Assembly (NCBI GenBank): GCA_012841565.1
Contig: DUUM01000442.1
Span: 1 to 18,681, forward strand
DNA: 18,681 nt
Direction of reading: 5' to 3'
Source of the DNA: Candidatus Epulonipiscium sp.
GTDB lineage: Bacteria; Bacillota_A; Clostridia; Lachnospirales; Cellulosilyticaceae
Shown: one piece after another, positions 1 through 7,740 of the stretch
Layout of the letters: every line of letters starts with the position of its first letter
Numbering within the stretch: position 1 is the first letter of the stretch
Translations under genes and position numbers: made by a program
The notes under the pieces: model-generated
Told to the model about the DNA's origin: nothing
Database searches by the model: none
Seen by the model: only the letters and a program-made list of their open reading frames with translations

Positions 1-18
1 CCATAATCAAAGCATAAT

Positions 19-429
19 TTAGCCACGATCCTCATCCTCCTTACTTAGCTGCTCCAAGATATCCCTCAAACTTTTAGGGATTGGAAGCCCTATCTTTGCT
101 GTATTTTCCAAAATACTGATTCCTTCATTAGATAGGTAGAAAAAAATAACGGCGGTGCGTATAGCACTACCGTTTGTAATCACATAAATATCTATCATAT
201 GTGCAATCCCGATTAGCAGAAATATCATTACCTTTTTAAATATTCCTTTAAAGCCTACTTCGCTAGAAACTTTTTTGCTTATGATAGAAACCATAAGACC
301 GGTCACGTAATCTATGATAACAAAACTAATAAGTGCATACATAAACCCATCTACACCTCCTATAAACCAACCCACAAATCCTCCTATTGCTACGAAGATT
401 AACTGGATTATTTCAATTACTTTTCCCAT
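19..429 (-). CDS. Phage holin (phi29/toxin-secretion holin family)
   Basis: This 136-residue protein resembles the Firmicutes phage lysis/toxin-secretion holins, small membrane proteins that permeabilise the cytoplasmic membrane so that the endolysin reaches the wall. Hydrophobic segments are visible at about residues 8-25, 28-48 and 67-85. Family-like stretches are GFKGIFKKVMIFLLIGIAH and, near the C terminus, TAVIFFYLSNEGISILEN; the end is charged (QLSKEDEDRG). The start is supported by AGAAGGTG about six bases upstream of the ATG. It is the last gene of the late operon visible here. The endolysin would be expected beyond the left edge, but only 18 bases remain there and no gene can be assigned to them. 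Length fits the family. Confidence 0.9.
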   Translation of the reverse strand: MGKVIEIIQLIFVAIGGFVGWFIGGVDGFMYALISFVIIDYVTGLMVSIISKKVSSEVGFKGIFKKVMIFLLIGIAHMIDIYVITNGSAIRTAVIFFYLSNEGISILENTAKIGLPIPKSLRDILEQLSKEDEDRG

Positions 430-446
430 CTATAACACCTTCTTTC

Positions 447-959
447 TTATCTATAGCCCATAACCATGGTTTGATAAATTTCAAGAGACATATTATCTGT
501 AAGGTTTAGTCTTTTAGCTGATATATCAAACGAATTTTTATAACTAAAGGCTTTGGCATTTTCCACCACGCTATAGTCCTCAAAATAGTCAAAAACCTCT
601 CCTTCATAAATAACCGTCCCATCTGCCGTTATTTTAAGCATTGCCCTTGGCTCATCATCCCCCCAGTACTCCCAGTCCATTAACTGCCAACCACCCATCA
701 TGACAATTCCACTTTTCTTAGGAACATAGTAGTGCTTGCTACTAAATATTGTGACGTAAGAGCTTTTATTTAAAAAGTTAACCCCGTGTTCAGAGTCTCC
801 CCTATAGTAATCACAGTTAACAATAGTAAGGGCAGCTAAATCTGGCAATTCTCCTCCTCCCGGCTCTGGGTCTGGTGGTATCTCTTCACCGCCGCCAATG
901 GGGATCCCCATGGCTGTAAGCCCACATAAAAACCCATTTTGAAAATCAATCTCAGACAT
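447..959 (-). CDS. Hypothetical phage protein between tail and lysis genes
   Basis: This 170-residue protein is of unknown function. I chose the ATG at 957-959 over the in-frame GTG at 966-968 because GAGGTGA sits about five bases before the ATG. The N terminus (MSEIDFQNGFLCGLTAMGI) resembles the short amphipathic heads of small clostridial phage proteins. A flexible Gly/Pro/Glu-rich linker follows at about residues 22-40, then a globular part rich in aromatic residues (WQLMDWEYWGDDE). It lies 10 bases after the tail endopeptidase gene and before the holin, the usual place for baseplate, receptor-binding or accessory tail proteins. That role is only a positional inference; no family was recognised. 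Confidence 0.7.
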   Translation of the reverse strand: MSEIDFQNGFLCGLTAMGIPIGGGEEIPPDPEPGGGELPDLAALTIVNCDYYRGDSEHGVNFLNKSSYVTIFSSKHYYVPKKSGIVMMGGWQLMDWEYWGDDEPRAMLKITADGTVIYEGEVFDYFEDYSVVENAKAFSYKNSFDISAKRLNLTDNMSLEIYQTMVMGYR

Positions 960-969
960 ATATCTCACC

Positions 970-2776
970 TCACTTTGGTATTGCCGTTGTCTTCCAGCTT
1001 ACCGGCACTGTTACACTTGTTTTATGGTTTTTTAAACTTATGATTCTCCCCGTGCCATCTTTACTCCAAGAAAAGTCAGTTTTGATTGTTCCGTGCTCTA
1101 GGGCCATTCCATCGTTATAGAAGGTAGCTTTTGTTAAAGCATCCCCAGGCAACTCAATAAGCCCACCGATATCCACAATTTCTCCCACAGGTAGGCCTTC
1201 TATCCCTCGTTCACCTAGTTTTATTTGATGAGTTTTTCCAGTGCTTGTAATATATCTTAAAATTAATCCATCTAAGTCTTTATAAATAAAACCCTTTCCT
1301 TTATCAGTGGTTCCTGTTCCATCCGTCCCCGCACCCCACTTCATAAGTGGGTACTGAGTGCTACCTTCCGTCATTCCAAAGGCAAAGGATGCTTTCACAC
1401 TTTCTGTCAGCACTTTACGTACTTTTACTTTAAAACTATCTACTTGCTCTGGGGTTAAATTCTCATAGATATTTTCTGGAGACGTAATTGTAAAAAATTT
1501 ATAAGCTTCAGGCGCATCATTAATAGCTGTATAATAAATCTGATAGCCATCTTTATTTTGGTAATCTGTGGTTTCTGTCGGACTTAGACCTTGGGTCACA
1601 AACTCCATATCCTCTTCTTTAATGCGAATAAAGTTTCTAACATTGTCTTTTGGAGCAGGCTTTCTAACATCTAGTGCATCAAAGTTGGTTTCTAGAAACT
1701 CTACATTTAGATCTCTGACCCAAGCATTGAGGAGATGTGCTGTATTAGCACTAATTACTTCTCTATGGAAAACCTCTACAATGACATCTTGTACTATTTC
1801 TTGTGCTACCTCTTTTACTTCTTGGGTAATGACTTGCTCAATATCTGTAAAGTCTTTTTTCCTCTCCCCTAGCTGATAGGTATCATCATCTTTTGTTAAG
1901 CTTTTGGTGTAACCAACAACTTTATAGGCTATTGCTTCATTTAATAGGGTGTTGTGGATCTTCACAATCTCGCCCAGTTTAAGGTCCAGTTTCCGTATCT
2001 TAGGAATGCTAATAGAAATGCTACACTTTGGTTGGTCTACAGTCGATAGGTACTCATTTGCTAAACCTCTTAATGTCCCAACATCATCTGATTTAAACTC
2101 TCGGTATCCTTCTCTTATAAAACTGTATTTACTGGCATAAGGACTGTCTACCGAGCCAGTTATTTCTCCTGTTGGATTTCTGTAATAAAGTCTTGTTATA
2201 ACATCTGATACGTCTGTGTTTTCATCCAACGTTGTAAAATCGTACCCTTTAGTTAAGACTTTAGGATTATCCGTCCAGTTACTATTTCTAATATGAATCG
2301 TTAGCCCCTTGTATACGACTTCCATATCTGTCTGGACAAGCAATTCACTAAGAGCGTGTTGGGCATTACTATCTGTAATCACAAGATCAAATCCACTTGT
2401 ATAATCACACGTTCCTATATTAAAAATAGTCCCTGATATAATAGCCGGCAAGGCTTCCGTAATACTTGTGTTTACCAGTTCTAATTGCTCGATATATTTA
2501 AACATCAAAATCTGTGTTTGGAGCAACTCTGCGCTAATTCCTATTTCTATTTGATTACCATCTTGATTAGATGTATCCTGTACTGGCATAAAAAAGGCCA
2601 TCTACTTTAAAAATCGTATTATGGCCTAGTACAATATTATTGTCTTTTAAATATTGATGGAGAATTGAAAAGGAAAGCGAATGATAGCCATTTCGTTCGG
2701 CTCTTATGCTCCCACTTGTAATGGGTACCTTGGCATAAGGGATTCCTAAGTTTGTTAACCTATATAGCTCAATCAT
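970..2776 (-). pseudogene. Prophage tail endopeptidase (Tal-like), frameshifted
   Basis: The product resembles the tail-associated protein of siphoviruses (Prophage_tail/minor structural family), which forms the tail tip and often carries a peptidoglycan endopeptidase. The gene starts at the ATG at 2774-2776, overlapping the tape measure stop (ATGA). The first frame encodes about 62 residues (MIELYRLTNL to FKVDGLF) and then ends after TGYI. The rest, starting near MPVQDTSN, is in another frame and runs to 970. The shift maps to a run of six T on the minus strand (2590-2595): removing one T would join the frames as VDGLF-MPVQD, giving about 600 residues. The downstream ATG at 2599-2601 has no ribosome binding site. 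It is probably inactive, unless polymerase slippage on the T run restores some product, or the extra base is a sequencing error. Confidence 0.8.
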
Positions 2777-5424
2777 GTCATGGCACCCACCGTTCTATTT
2801 CTTGTTTTCTTAAGGCTATAAAGATACTCTGCAAAATACTGGGCGTTTTCTTTAGAATTGATATTCATGTTTTGAATAATGATATCACCACCTGAGTAGC
2901 TATTACTAATGCTACCTGCCGCTCCACCACTTAAACTTTTAGCTGGCATAATTCCTTTCATGTTTGGAAGTATATCCAGTGTTGGAACATCTTTAATGAC
3001 ACCTATAATACTTTCACTCATGCGTTTTGTATCTCTTACAACTTCTGGGATACCCTTTAAAATACCAGCACCAATTCCTTTTTCTACAAAGTCTTTTTGG
3101 AATACCCTAATAGCAAGTCTTGATGGTGATTTCATATCAAACACACTTGTAATGCTTTTCCACACGCTATTTGCCATCTTTTTAGCTGCAGTTACGGCTT
3201 CTCCTACCCCGTTTCCAATCCCGGTGGCAATCCCTTTAACAAGGTCCAGTCCAACCTTACCCCAATTTGTTTCTATAAACACATCCACGATTGCCTTAAC
3301 TAGCTTGGGGGCCGCCATCATAAGTTCTGGGATTGCTGTAATAAGTCCCATAGCTAGAGCAATGACTAACTCAAGAGCTGTTTGGATAATCACATCTAGG
3401 TTATTTAGGATAAACTCTGCAAGGCTTATAATAATATTAATAGCTGCATCAATTAATTGTGGAACTGCGGCAATTAGGCTATCTTTTAGCTTACTGATAA
3501 TGACTGGAGCTTGCTCTAGAAGCATTGGCAGCGCATTCAGTATTCCCTCAACTAAAGCTAGAATCATATCAATAGCCGCTTCAATAAAGGCCGGTAAGTT
3601 ATCCAGTATGGCCATGACAAGATTTAAAATTCCTTCTACTAAAACAGGAATTAATTCTGGTAATTTTTCTGTTAAAGCATTGGCTAATGTTATGACAATC
3701 TGAATGGCTGCATCTAATAAGGTCGGCAATGCCTCACATATAAAGGTCACAAAGTCTACTAATATAGTGGCGGCTACATCTGCTAGCATAGGCGTATTTT
3801 CCACAATGGCACCTATTAAGGTGGTTATCAGTCCATAAGCCACCTCACTAATGACCGAAACTGCTTGTGGCAGGTAATCTTGTATAAGCTGTATAAGTGT
3901 TTCAAAGATTTTATTGATTACTTGGGAGAGAACTGTTGTGAGATCTTCACCACTCATGAGTGCCTCATTAATCTCGCTAATCATCTCAGTTATACTTTGA
4001 ACCACTTCTTTTGCTGGCTCTTTCATAAAGTCATAGAGATTAATATTAAGCCCTTCAATTCCAGACTTAAGCTCTGTTATGGCGCCTTTCAGATTATCTT
4101 GCATGGTATGAGCCATTTCTGCCGCTGCTCCATTTGCATTTTTGATATGGCCACTTAACTCATCAAAGCGTTCTCCACTATTTGCAAGTAAAGCATTAAC
4201 AGATTTAAGGTCTGTCTTATTAAATATTTCATTAAGAGCATTGGTTTTTTCAGCTTCTGTTAATCCCAATAGTTGCTGGTCAAATTGTTTAAACACTTCA
4301 TTAAGTGGAAGCATATCTCCGTTTATATCTATGGCTGATACGCCCAATTTATCCATGGCCTTAGCTGCCTTATCAGTTGGAGCAGTAAGGGAGAGAATAA
4401 CGTTCCTAAGTGCTGTCCCACCTTCAGATCCTTTAATACCGTTATCTGCTAATATTCCAAGAGAAGTATTAAGCTCAGTTGTTCCACCTGCTAAAACTTT
4501 GGCCGTACCACCAACTGTAAGAATGGCTTCACCTAATTGGGATACACTTGTATTAGACTTTTGGCTTGTCTTAGCAAGCTCATCCACAAATGGATTAAGC
4601 TTCCCCATATCTAGCCCGAGAGAAGCCATACTATCCGTTACTAAATCACTAGCATAAGCAAGTTCCATATTTCCGGCTGCTGCAAGGTCTAATACTTTCG
4701 GGAGTGCTGTAATTGATTTATCTGCGTCATATCCTGCAAGGGCTAAATACTGCAGAGCCTCTGCTGATTGGGATGCAGAAAACATGGTTGTAGCACCCAT
4801 TTCTTTGGCTGCCTTTTCAAGCTTAGCAAAGTCCTCTTCTGATGCCCCTGAAATAGCTTTTACCTGTGACATAGCAGCTTCAAACTGACTACCTACTTTT
4901 AAGGCAGCCGCTCCAAGTCCCACCGCCGCTGTTCCTGCTGCTACAAAAGCTGTGCCTACCGCCTTAATAGAAGTACTAGCCACTTTTCCTGCAACACTTC
5001 CTAATTTTGAAAGTTTAGAGCCTGATGTGTCAGATTTGTCCCCCAGTTCATCAACTTCATTACCTGCTTTATCCGCACTACCCTCTAGGTTATTAAGTTC
5101 TATAGATGTCTTTTCTATTTCTCTAGTAAAGGCTCTATATTGCTCTTCATTAATCTTTCCATCTGCGAACTGCTTATTAACCTCAGCCTGTGCATCTTTT
5201 AGAATCTTAAGCTTTTCTGCTGTTGTGCTTACCTGGCTCTGTAGTATTTTCATCTTTTGAGCAATAAGCTCTGTATTGCCTGGATCTAGCTTTAGGAGCT
5301 TTTCAACTTGTCTTAGCTCCGATTGCAAATTTCTACTGGTCCTATTAACCCCACTTAAGGCTTTTTCCAGTGGCTTGGTATCCCCGCCTATTTCAATAGT
5401 AATCCCTTTGATTTTTCCTGCCAT
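2773..5424 (-). CDS. Phage tail tape measure protein (TP901 type)
   Basis: This 883-residue protein sets tail length and is packed inside the tail tube. The start at 5422-5424 (MAGKIKGITIEIGG) is chosen for GAGGAGGTG about six bases upstream; an in-frame ATG at 5463 overlaps a terminator and would add a spurious N terminus. The N-terminal 140 residues are coiled-coil-like (LQSELRQVEKLLKL and following). Next comes the TP901 core, about residues 165-470, with YLALAGYDADKSITALPKV and VTDSMASLGL. A long series of hydrophobic amphipathic repeats (about 480-700, repeated ALPxLLxAAIxIIxxLAEAL-like units) follows, and the C terminus holds a Gly/Ser/Asn-rich stretch. It is normally adjacent to the tail assembly chaperone but is separated from it here by the methyltransferase cassette. 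Confidence 0.93.
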   Translation of the reverse strand: MAGKIKGITIEIGGDTKPLEKALSGVNRTSRNLQSELRQVEKLLKLDPGNTELIAQKMKILQSQVSTTAEKLKILKDAQAEVNKQFADGKINEEQYRAFTREIEKTSIELNNLEGSADKAGNEVDELGDKSDTSGSKLSKLGSVAGKVASTSIKAVGTAFVAAGTAAVGLGAAALKVGSQFEAAMSQVKAISGASEEDFAKLEKAAKEMGATTMFSASQSAEALQYLALAGYDADKSITALPKVLDLAAAGNMELAYASDLVTDSMASLGLDMGKLNPFVDELAKTSQKSNTSVSQLGEAILTVGGTAKVLAGGTTELNTSLGILADNGIKGSEGGTALRNVILSLTAPTDKAAKAMDKLGVSAIDINGDMLPLNEVFKQFDQQLLGLTEAEKTNALNEIFNKTDLKSVNALLANSGERFDELSGHIKNANGAAAEMAHTMQDNLKGAITELKSGIEGLNINLYDFMKEPAKEVVQSITEMISEINEALMSGEDLTTVLSQVINKIFETLIQLIQDYLPQAVSVISEVAYGLITTLIGAIVENTPMLADVAATILVDFVTFICEALPTLLDAAIQIVITLANALTEKLPELIPVLVEGILNLVMAILDNLPAFIEAAIDMILALVEGILNALPMLLEQAPVIISKLKDSLIAAVPQLIDAAINIIISLAEFILNNLDVIIQTALELVIALAMGLITAIPELMMAAPKLVKAIVDVFIETNWGKVGLDLVKGIATGIGNGVGEAVTAAKKMANSVWKSITSVFDMKSPSRLAIRVFQKDFVEKGIGAGILKGIPEVVRDTKRMSESIIGVIKDVPTLDILPNMKGIMPAKSLSGGAAGSISNSYSGGDIIIQNMNINSKENAQYFAEYLYSLKKTRNRTVGAMT

Positions 5425-5453
5425 TCTTACACCTCCTCTCTTTTTTGGGCATA

Positions 5454-5463
5454 GAAAAAACAC
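5454..5463. repeat. Direct repeat, left copy, flanking methyltransferase cassette
   Basis: GAAAAAACAC occurs here and again at 6579-6588. The two copies bracket exactly the foreign-looking segment (promoter, leader, methyltransferase, terminator) between the tail chaperone and the tape measure gene. This copy overlaps the T-tract and base of the terminator. It may mark recombination or target duplication; the sequence is simple enough for chance to remain possible. Confidence 0.5.
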
Positions 5464-5483
5464 CTACTATTAAAAAGTAAGTG
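5455..5483 (-). terminator. Rho-independent terminator after methyltransferase
   Basis: Read on the minus strand, CACTTACT (5476-5483) pairs with AGTAGGTG (5461-5468): eight pairs, one of them G-U, with a seven-base loop, followed directly by six T (5455-5460). It lies 90 bases past the methyltransferase stop and 30 bases before the tape measure start. It would end transcripts from the cassette promoter and would also hinder late-operon transcripts reaching the tape measure gene. Confidence 0.75.
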
Positions 5484-5573
5484 CTTTTACCGAAGATTTT
5501 CTTATTGAGTTGTATTTATAAGGACTTAGTTAAATTGGAATTTAAATATCAGATAAAAATTTAAGAGCACAAA

Positions 5574-6332
5574 CTATTTTTGCTTTCTGCAAACAATAAT
5601 AAATCTGTGTTCAATACTTTCTATATATCCTTTAACTTTTATTTCTTCATTTAATTTACATAATTCTTTAAAACAATTGTCTACAGAGAAGTCTGGAAAT
5701 TCCCACTCAATAATCTTTGCAAAATATACTATTGCTCCAATATCTTTAAAACGCAAATATGGGAAAAACTCTTCAGCACATAAAACTTTAAAAAGGCTTT
5801 TTTCTATTTCTTTTAATCTATTCCTCAAGGTGTTTTCTGGAAATGATGGCTTAAAGTTCTTAATTAATGCTTTGGATAGTATTTCATTATTTTTCCCACC
5901 TACTTGTTGGGTGATAAAAATTCCATTTGGTTTTAATACCCTTTCCACTTCTCCAATATCAAAAGATTCATGTCTGTTTATAATTATATCAAAAGTATCA
6001 TCCTCAAAAGGTAATTCAGAATCATTGAATATCTGTTTTACTTCAATTCCAAGTGGTTCTAATTTTTCTCTGCATAGTTTAACATTAGGTTCCCACATTT
6101 CTGTAATAGAAGTGTTATTGTAAGGGTGGTTCAATGATAATAAGAATTCGCCTCCACCAGTACCCATATCAAGTAATTTATAGTCTGAATTTAAATATTT
6201 CCCTAATATCTCTCTATACTCCCAAGGCAATTCCCCTTCAATCCATCTATTCTCTAAATGCGAAAAGTCCCATCCCTTGAACGCATTCTCCTCTTCTTTC
6301 TTCCATGATTCTTTTAAGTAACTATAACTCAT
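5574..6332 (-). CDS. Class I SAM-dependent methyltransferase (cargo gene)
   Basis: This 252-residue protein has a Rossmann-type methyltransferase fold. Motif I is LLDMGTGGGEF (residues 53-63), an acidic residue follows in TEMWEPN (77-83), then LPFEDDTFDIIINRHESFD (107-125) and KPNGIFITQQVGGKN (134-148). There is no N/DPPY motif, so it is not a typical N6-adenine or N4-cytosine DNA methylase. The substrate (rRNA or a small molecule) cannot be read from the sequence. AAGGGG stands seven bases before the ATG. Unlike its neighbours, it has its own promoter, a leader ORF with alternative hairpins, and a terminator, so it is best seen as a moron inserted in the tail operon. The leader arrangement resembles those of inducible antibiotic-response genes; a ribosome-protective role is an inference only. 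Confidence 0.88.
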   Translation of the reverse strand: MSYSYLKESWKKEEENAFKGWDFSHLENRWIEGELPWEYREILGKYLNSDYKLLDMGTGGGEFLLSLNHPYNNTSITEMWEPNVKLCREKLEPLGIEVKQIFNDSELPFEDDTFDIIINRHESFDIGEVERVLKPNGIFITQQVGGKNNEILSKALIKNFKPSFPENTLRNRLKEIEKSLFKVLCAEEFFPYLRFKDIGAIVYFAKIIEWEFPDFSVDNCFKELCKLNEEIKVKGYIESIEHRFIIVCRKQK

Positions 6333-6370
6333 AACTGTTCCCCTTTTCCTTTATTTTTATTTTCATTTAT

Positions 6371-6452
6371 AGAAAAGTAGTGCAGCTATCCTGATAGTAT
6401 TTTTAATTTATTCTTGGTGCAACCTACTATCAGTCATTATAACTGCACCAAG
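6371..6452 (-). promoter_or_regulatory. Putative transcription attenuator in the methyltransferase leader
   Basis: Two exclusive folds can be drawn for the minus-strand RNA. Fold A: CTTGGTGCA (6444-6452) pairs with TGCACCAAG (6413-6421), nine perfect pairs. Fold B: TGGTGCAGTTAT (6439-6450) pairs with ATAGCTGCACTA (6378-6389), 12 pairs including two G-U, enclosing CTGATAGTA (6425-6433) paired with TACTATCAG (6391-6399), nine perfect pairs. Fold B is followed by CTTTTCT and looks like a terminator; fold A uses the same 5' segment and would prevent it. The shared 5' arm lies in the last codons of the leader ORF, so ribosome position would decide the fold. The methyltransferase start lies about 40 bases downstream. 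Confidence 0.65.
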
Positions 6453-6475
6453 TAATTAATTCGCTTTTTTCCCAT
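6437..6475 (-). CDS. Putative 12-residue leader peptide MGKKRINYLVQL
   Basis: A 13-codon ORF starts at ATG 6473-6475 and ends at TAA 6437-6439, with AGGTGAA (6485-6491) about ten bases upstream. It begins about 60 bases after the predicted transcription start. Its last codons (Leu-Val-Gln-Leu) are the 5' arm shared by the two competing hairpins. Residues 3-5 are Lys-Lys-Arg, which fits the +X+ pattern known to cause macrolide-dependent stalling in erm-type leaders. That is established for such leaders in general; its application here is inference. It is too short for coding statistics and rests on position, ribosome binding site and hairpin overlap. Confidence 0.55.
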   Translation of the reverse strand: MGKKRINYLVQL

Positions 6476-6542
6476 CGTTGAGACTTCACCTACTTTCAAA
6501 TTCCTATTTATCTATTACCTAAGTTAACTAATCAGTAGCATA

Positions 6543-6551
6543 ATTATAGCA
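6543..6551 (-). promoter_or_regulatory. Extended -10 promoter for the methyltransferase cassette
   Basis: On the minus strand TGCTATAAT is a perfect extended -10 element. No good -35 hexamer stands 17 bases upstream, as is common for extended -10 promoters. Transcription would start near 6536, giving a leader of roughly 200 bases before the methyltransferase start. It lies just inside the right-hand direct repeat, about 45 bases after the chaperone stop. Confidence 0.65.
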
Positions 6552-6578
6552 TATCTACACTAAAACATCTTGTATCAT

Positions 6579-6588
6579 GAAAAAACAC
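6579..6588. repeat. Direct repeat, right copy, flanking methyltransferase cassette
   Basis: GAAAAAACAC is identical to 5454-5463. It lies eight bases beyond the stop of the tail chaperone GT frame, the point where tail operon sequence would be expected to run on to the tape measure gene. Confidence 0.5.
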
Positions 6589-6596
6589 AAACTAAA

Positions 6597-7138
6597 TTAA
6601 AAGTTATTAAAATGCTCCTGAGTTGCCTGTTTTATTTCTTCTTCGCCTTCTGCCTTATTGCCTCTTAGTACATCATACTGAGCAATATAATCTAAAATCA
6701 TACCAATGCTCAGCATATTAAAGTCTCTTAAAAGAAGACCTCTACTGATAGCATGAGTCATAAGCATTTCAGTCGTCATTACTTCATCAGGATCTCCCTG
6801 ATTGCTCTCTACTTTTTTTTACTAGTTCTCATAAGACATACGAGCATCTCCATAACTTTAGGTAAAACTTCTAAAATCGGAAACTCCTCAAACTCATCTA
6901 ACCATTCCACTGGCGGTTTAATTGTTGAATCAGCTGTCTTTGCCATAATCCAAAGGATATTAAAAAACACCTCAAAGTCTATTTTATCTGGTTGTAGTTC
7001 TCCATCTTTGTATGCCCCATCAAGTTTGATAAGCTCTGTTAAAAGATCTTTACCAAACTGTATCTTATAACGAAGTAAAGTAGCCCCAGTTGTTTTTAGG
7101 GCTACTTCTTGATCACCAATTTTAATAATCTTTTCCAT
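6597..7138 (-). CDS. Tail assembly chaperone GT, -1 frameshift product
   Basis: A -1 shift at the A AAA AAG heptamer (6812-6818) joins the 109-codon G frame to a 71-codon T frame that starts VESNQGDPDEV and ends QEHFNNF, giving about 180 residues. In lambda-like and Firmicutes siphoviruses such G/GT pairs coat the tape measure protein and recruit the tail tube protein. The T segment has no convincing start of its own: its first in-frame ATG, at 6777-6779, leaves only 60 codons. The expected next gene, the tape measure, is displaced by the methyltransferase cassette. Confidence 0.82.
6786..6818 (-). other. Programmed -1 frameshift signal (slippery site and stem-loop)
   Basis: The G frame ends ...AGT AAA AAA AAG TAG. 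The heptamer A AAA AAG (6812-6818) is the efficient bacterial slippery sequence known from E. coli dnaX. Nine bases after it comes a perfect six-pair hairpin: ATCAGG (6797-6802), a five-base loop, CCTGAT (6786-6791). Spacing and layout match known stimulatory structures, and the gene order (between major tail protein and tape measure) is where phages use such a site. Confidence 0.85.
6809..7138 (-). CDS. Tail assembly chaperone G, unshifted product
   Basis: This 109-residue product precedes the tape measure in tail assembly. It begins MEKIIKIGDQEVALKTTGATLLRYKIQFGKD, the short beta-rich head typical of phage tail chaperones, followed by a helical part with FFNILWIMAKTAD and the acidic EWLDEFEEFPILEVL. 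It ends in Lys-Lys-Lys at the slippery heptamer, immediately before TAG. The ATG lies two bases after the major tail protein stop, with a weak GGTGAA upstream, so the two genes are probably translationally coupled. In known systems the G form greatly outnumbers the shifted form. Confidence 0.85.
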   Translation of the reverse strand: MEKIIKIGDQEVALKTTGATLLRYKIQFGKDLLTELIKLDGAYKDGELQPDKIDFEVFFNILWIMAKTADSTIKPPVEWLDEFEEFPILEVLPKVMEMLVCLMRTSKKK

Positions 7139-7140
7139 GC

Positions 7141-7725
7141 TTATTCACCATCCAAATCAGCGTCTTTTAGATAAACTTCTGTGTACCAACCATCATAAGT
7201 TATTACATCTGTTTCTGCTGTTGTTTTCGCCTTAACAATATTGGTTCCAGGCATTGACCGGCATGTTAAGTTCAGCGTTTCTGTCTTTGGCTCAATCCCT
7301 TGCCCTTTGGTAGAACTTTCAATATTAGGCCTAGCTGCCTTACAGTTATACATAAGATGACGTGTTGCCTTTGTATCCCCTTCAAATTCAAATAGCAAAG
7401 CAAAAGGGGCTGGCTGTTTATCATTTTCTTCAAACTGTACTTTATTCGTATCCACTACTTCTTTCAGAACCGTCACCTTAAAACTATCTGGAATAATAGC
7501 CATCTCAAGGGTCCCATCATATCCGTTATTCGCAATGGCGGTGTAATACTCCATATTATCTGCGTAAAAAGGTGTGGTATCTCCTATTGGGGAAAGAGCT
7601 AAGTTAACCGCCCCTGCAATAAGAATAGGTTTTCCAAAGGTAATCGTTGTGACTCCTTCTAAAATCTTTTCAGTAATAGGTGCGTAATGTACATTTTTCA
7701 AGCCATACTTAATTTTATTACTCAT
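7141..7725 (-). CDS. Major tail tube protein (phi13 family)
   Basis: This 194-residue protein forms the tail tube. MSNKIKYGLKNVHYAPI at the N terminus, a Gly-rich middle (YYTAIANNGYDGTLEMAIIPDSF) and the C-terminal FEFEGDTKATRHLMYNC segment resemble the phi13-type major tail proteins of Gram-positive siphoviruses. GGAGG stands eight bases before the ATG. It follows the likely tail terminator gene by 15 bases and precedes the tail chaperone by two bases, the conserved order in this phage group. The ORF is uninterrupted and of normal length. Confidence 0.9.
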   Translation of the reverse strand: MSNKIKYGLKNVHYAPITEKILEGVTTITFGKPILIAGAVNLALSPIGDTTPFYADNMEYYTAIANNGYDGTLEMAIIPDSFKVTVLKEVVDTNKVQFEENDKQPAPFALLFEFEGDTKATRHLMYNCKAARPNIESSTKGQGIEPKTETLNLTCRSMPGTNIVKAKTTAETDVITYDGWYTEVYLKDADLDGE

Positions 7726-7740
7726 GGCTTAACCTCCTCG

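Noticed and set aside
2909..5260. Several plus-strand ORFs of 97-264 codons opposite the tape measure gene
   Set aside because: They mirror the repeated hydrophobic codons of the tape measure gene, lack ribosome binding sites and resemble no family.
5425..5463. Longer N terminus for the tape measure protein starting at 5463
   Set aside because: It overlaps the terminator of the methyltransferase cassette, has no ribosome binding site, and the family-like start MAGKIKGI is preceded by an excellent GAGGAGGTG.
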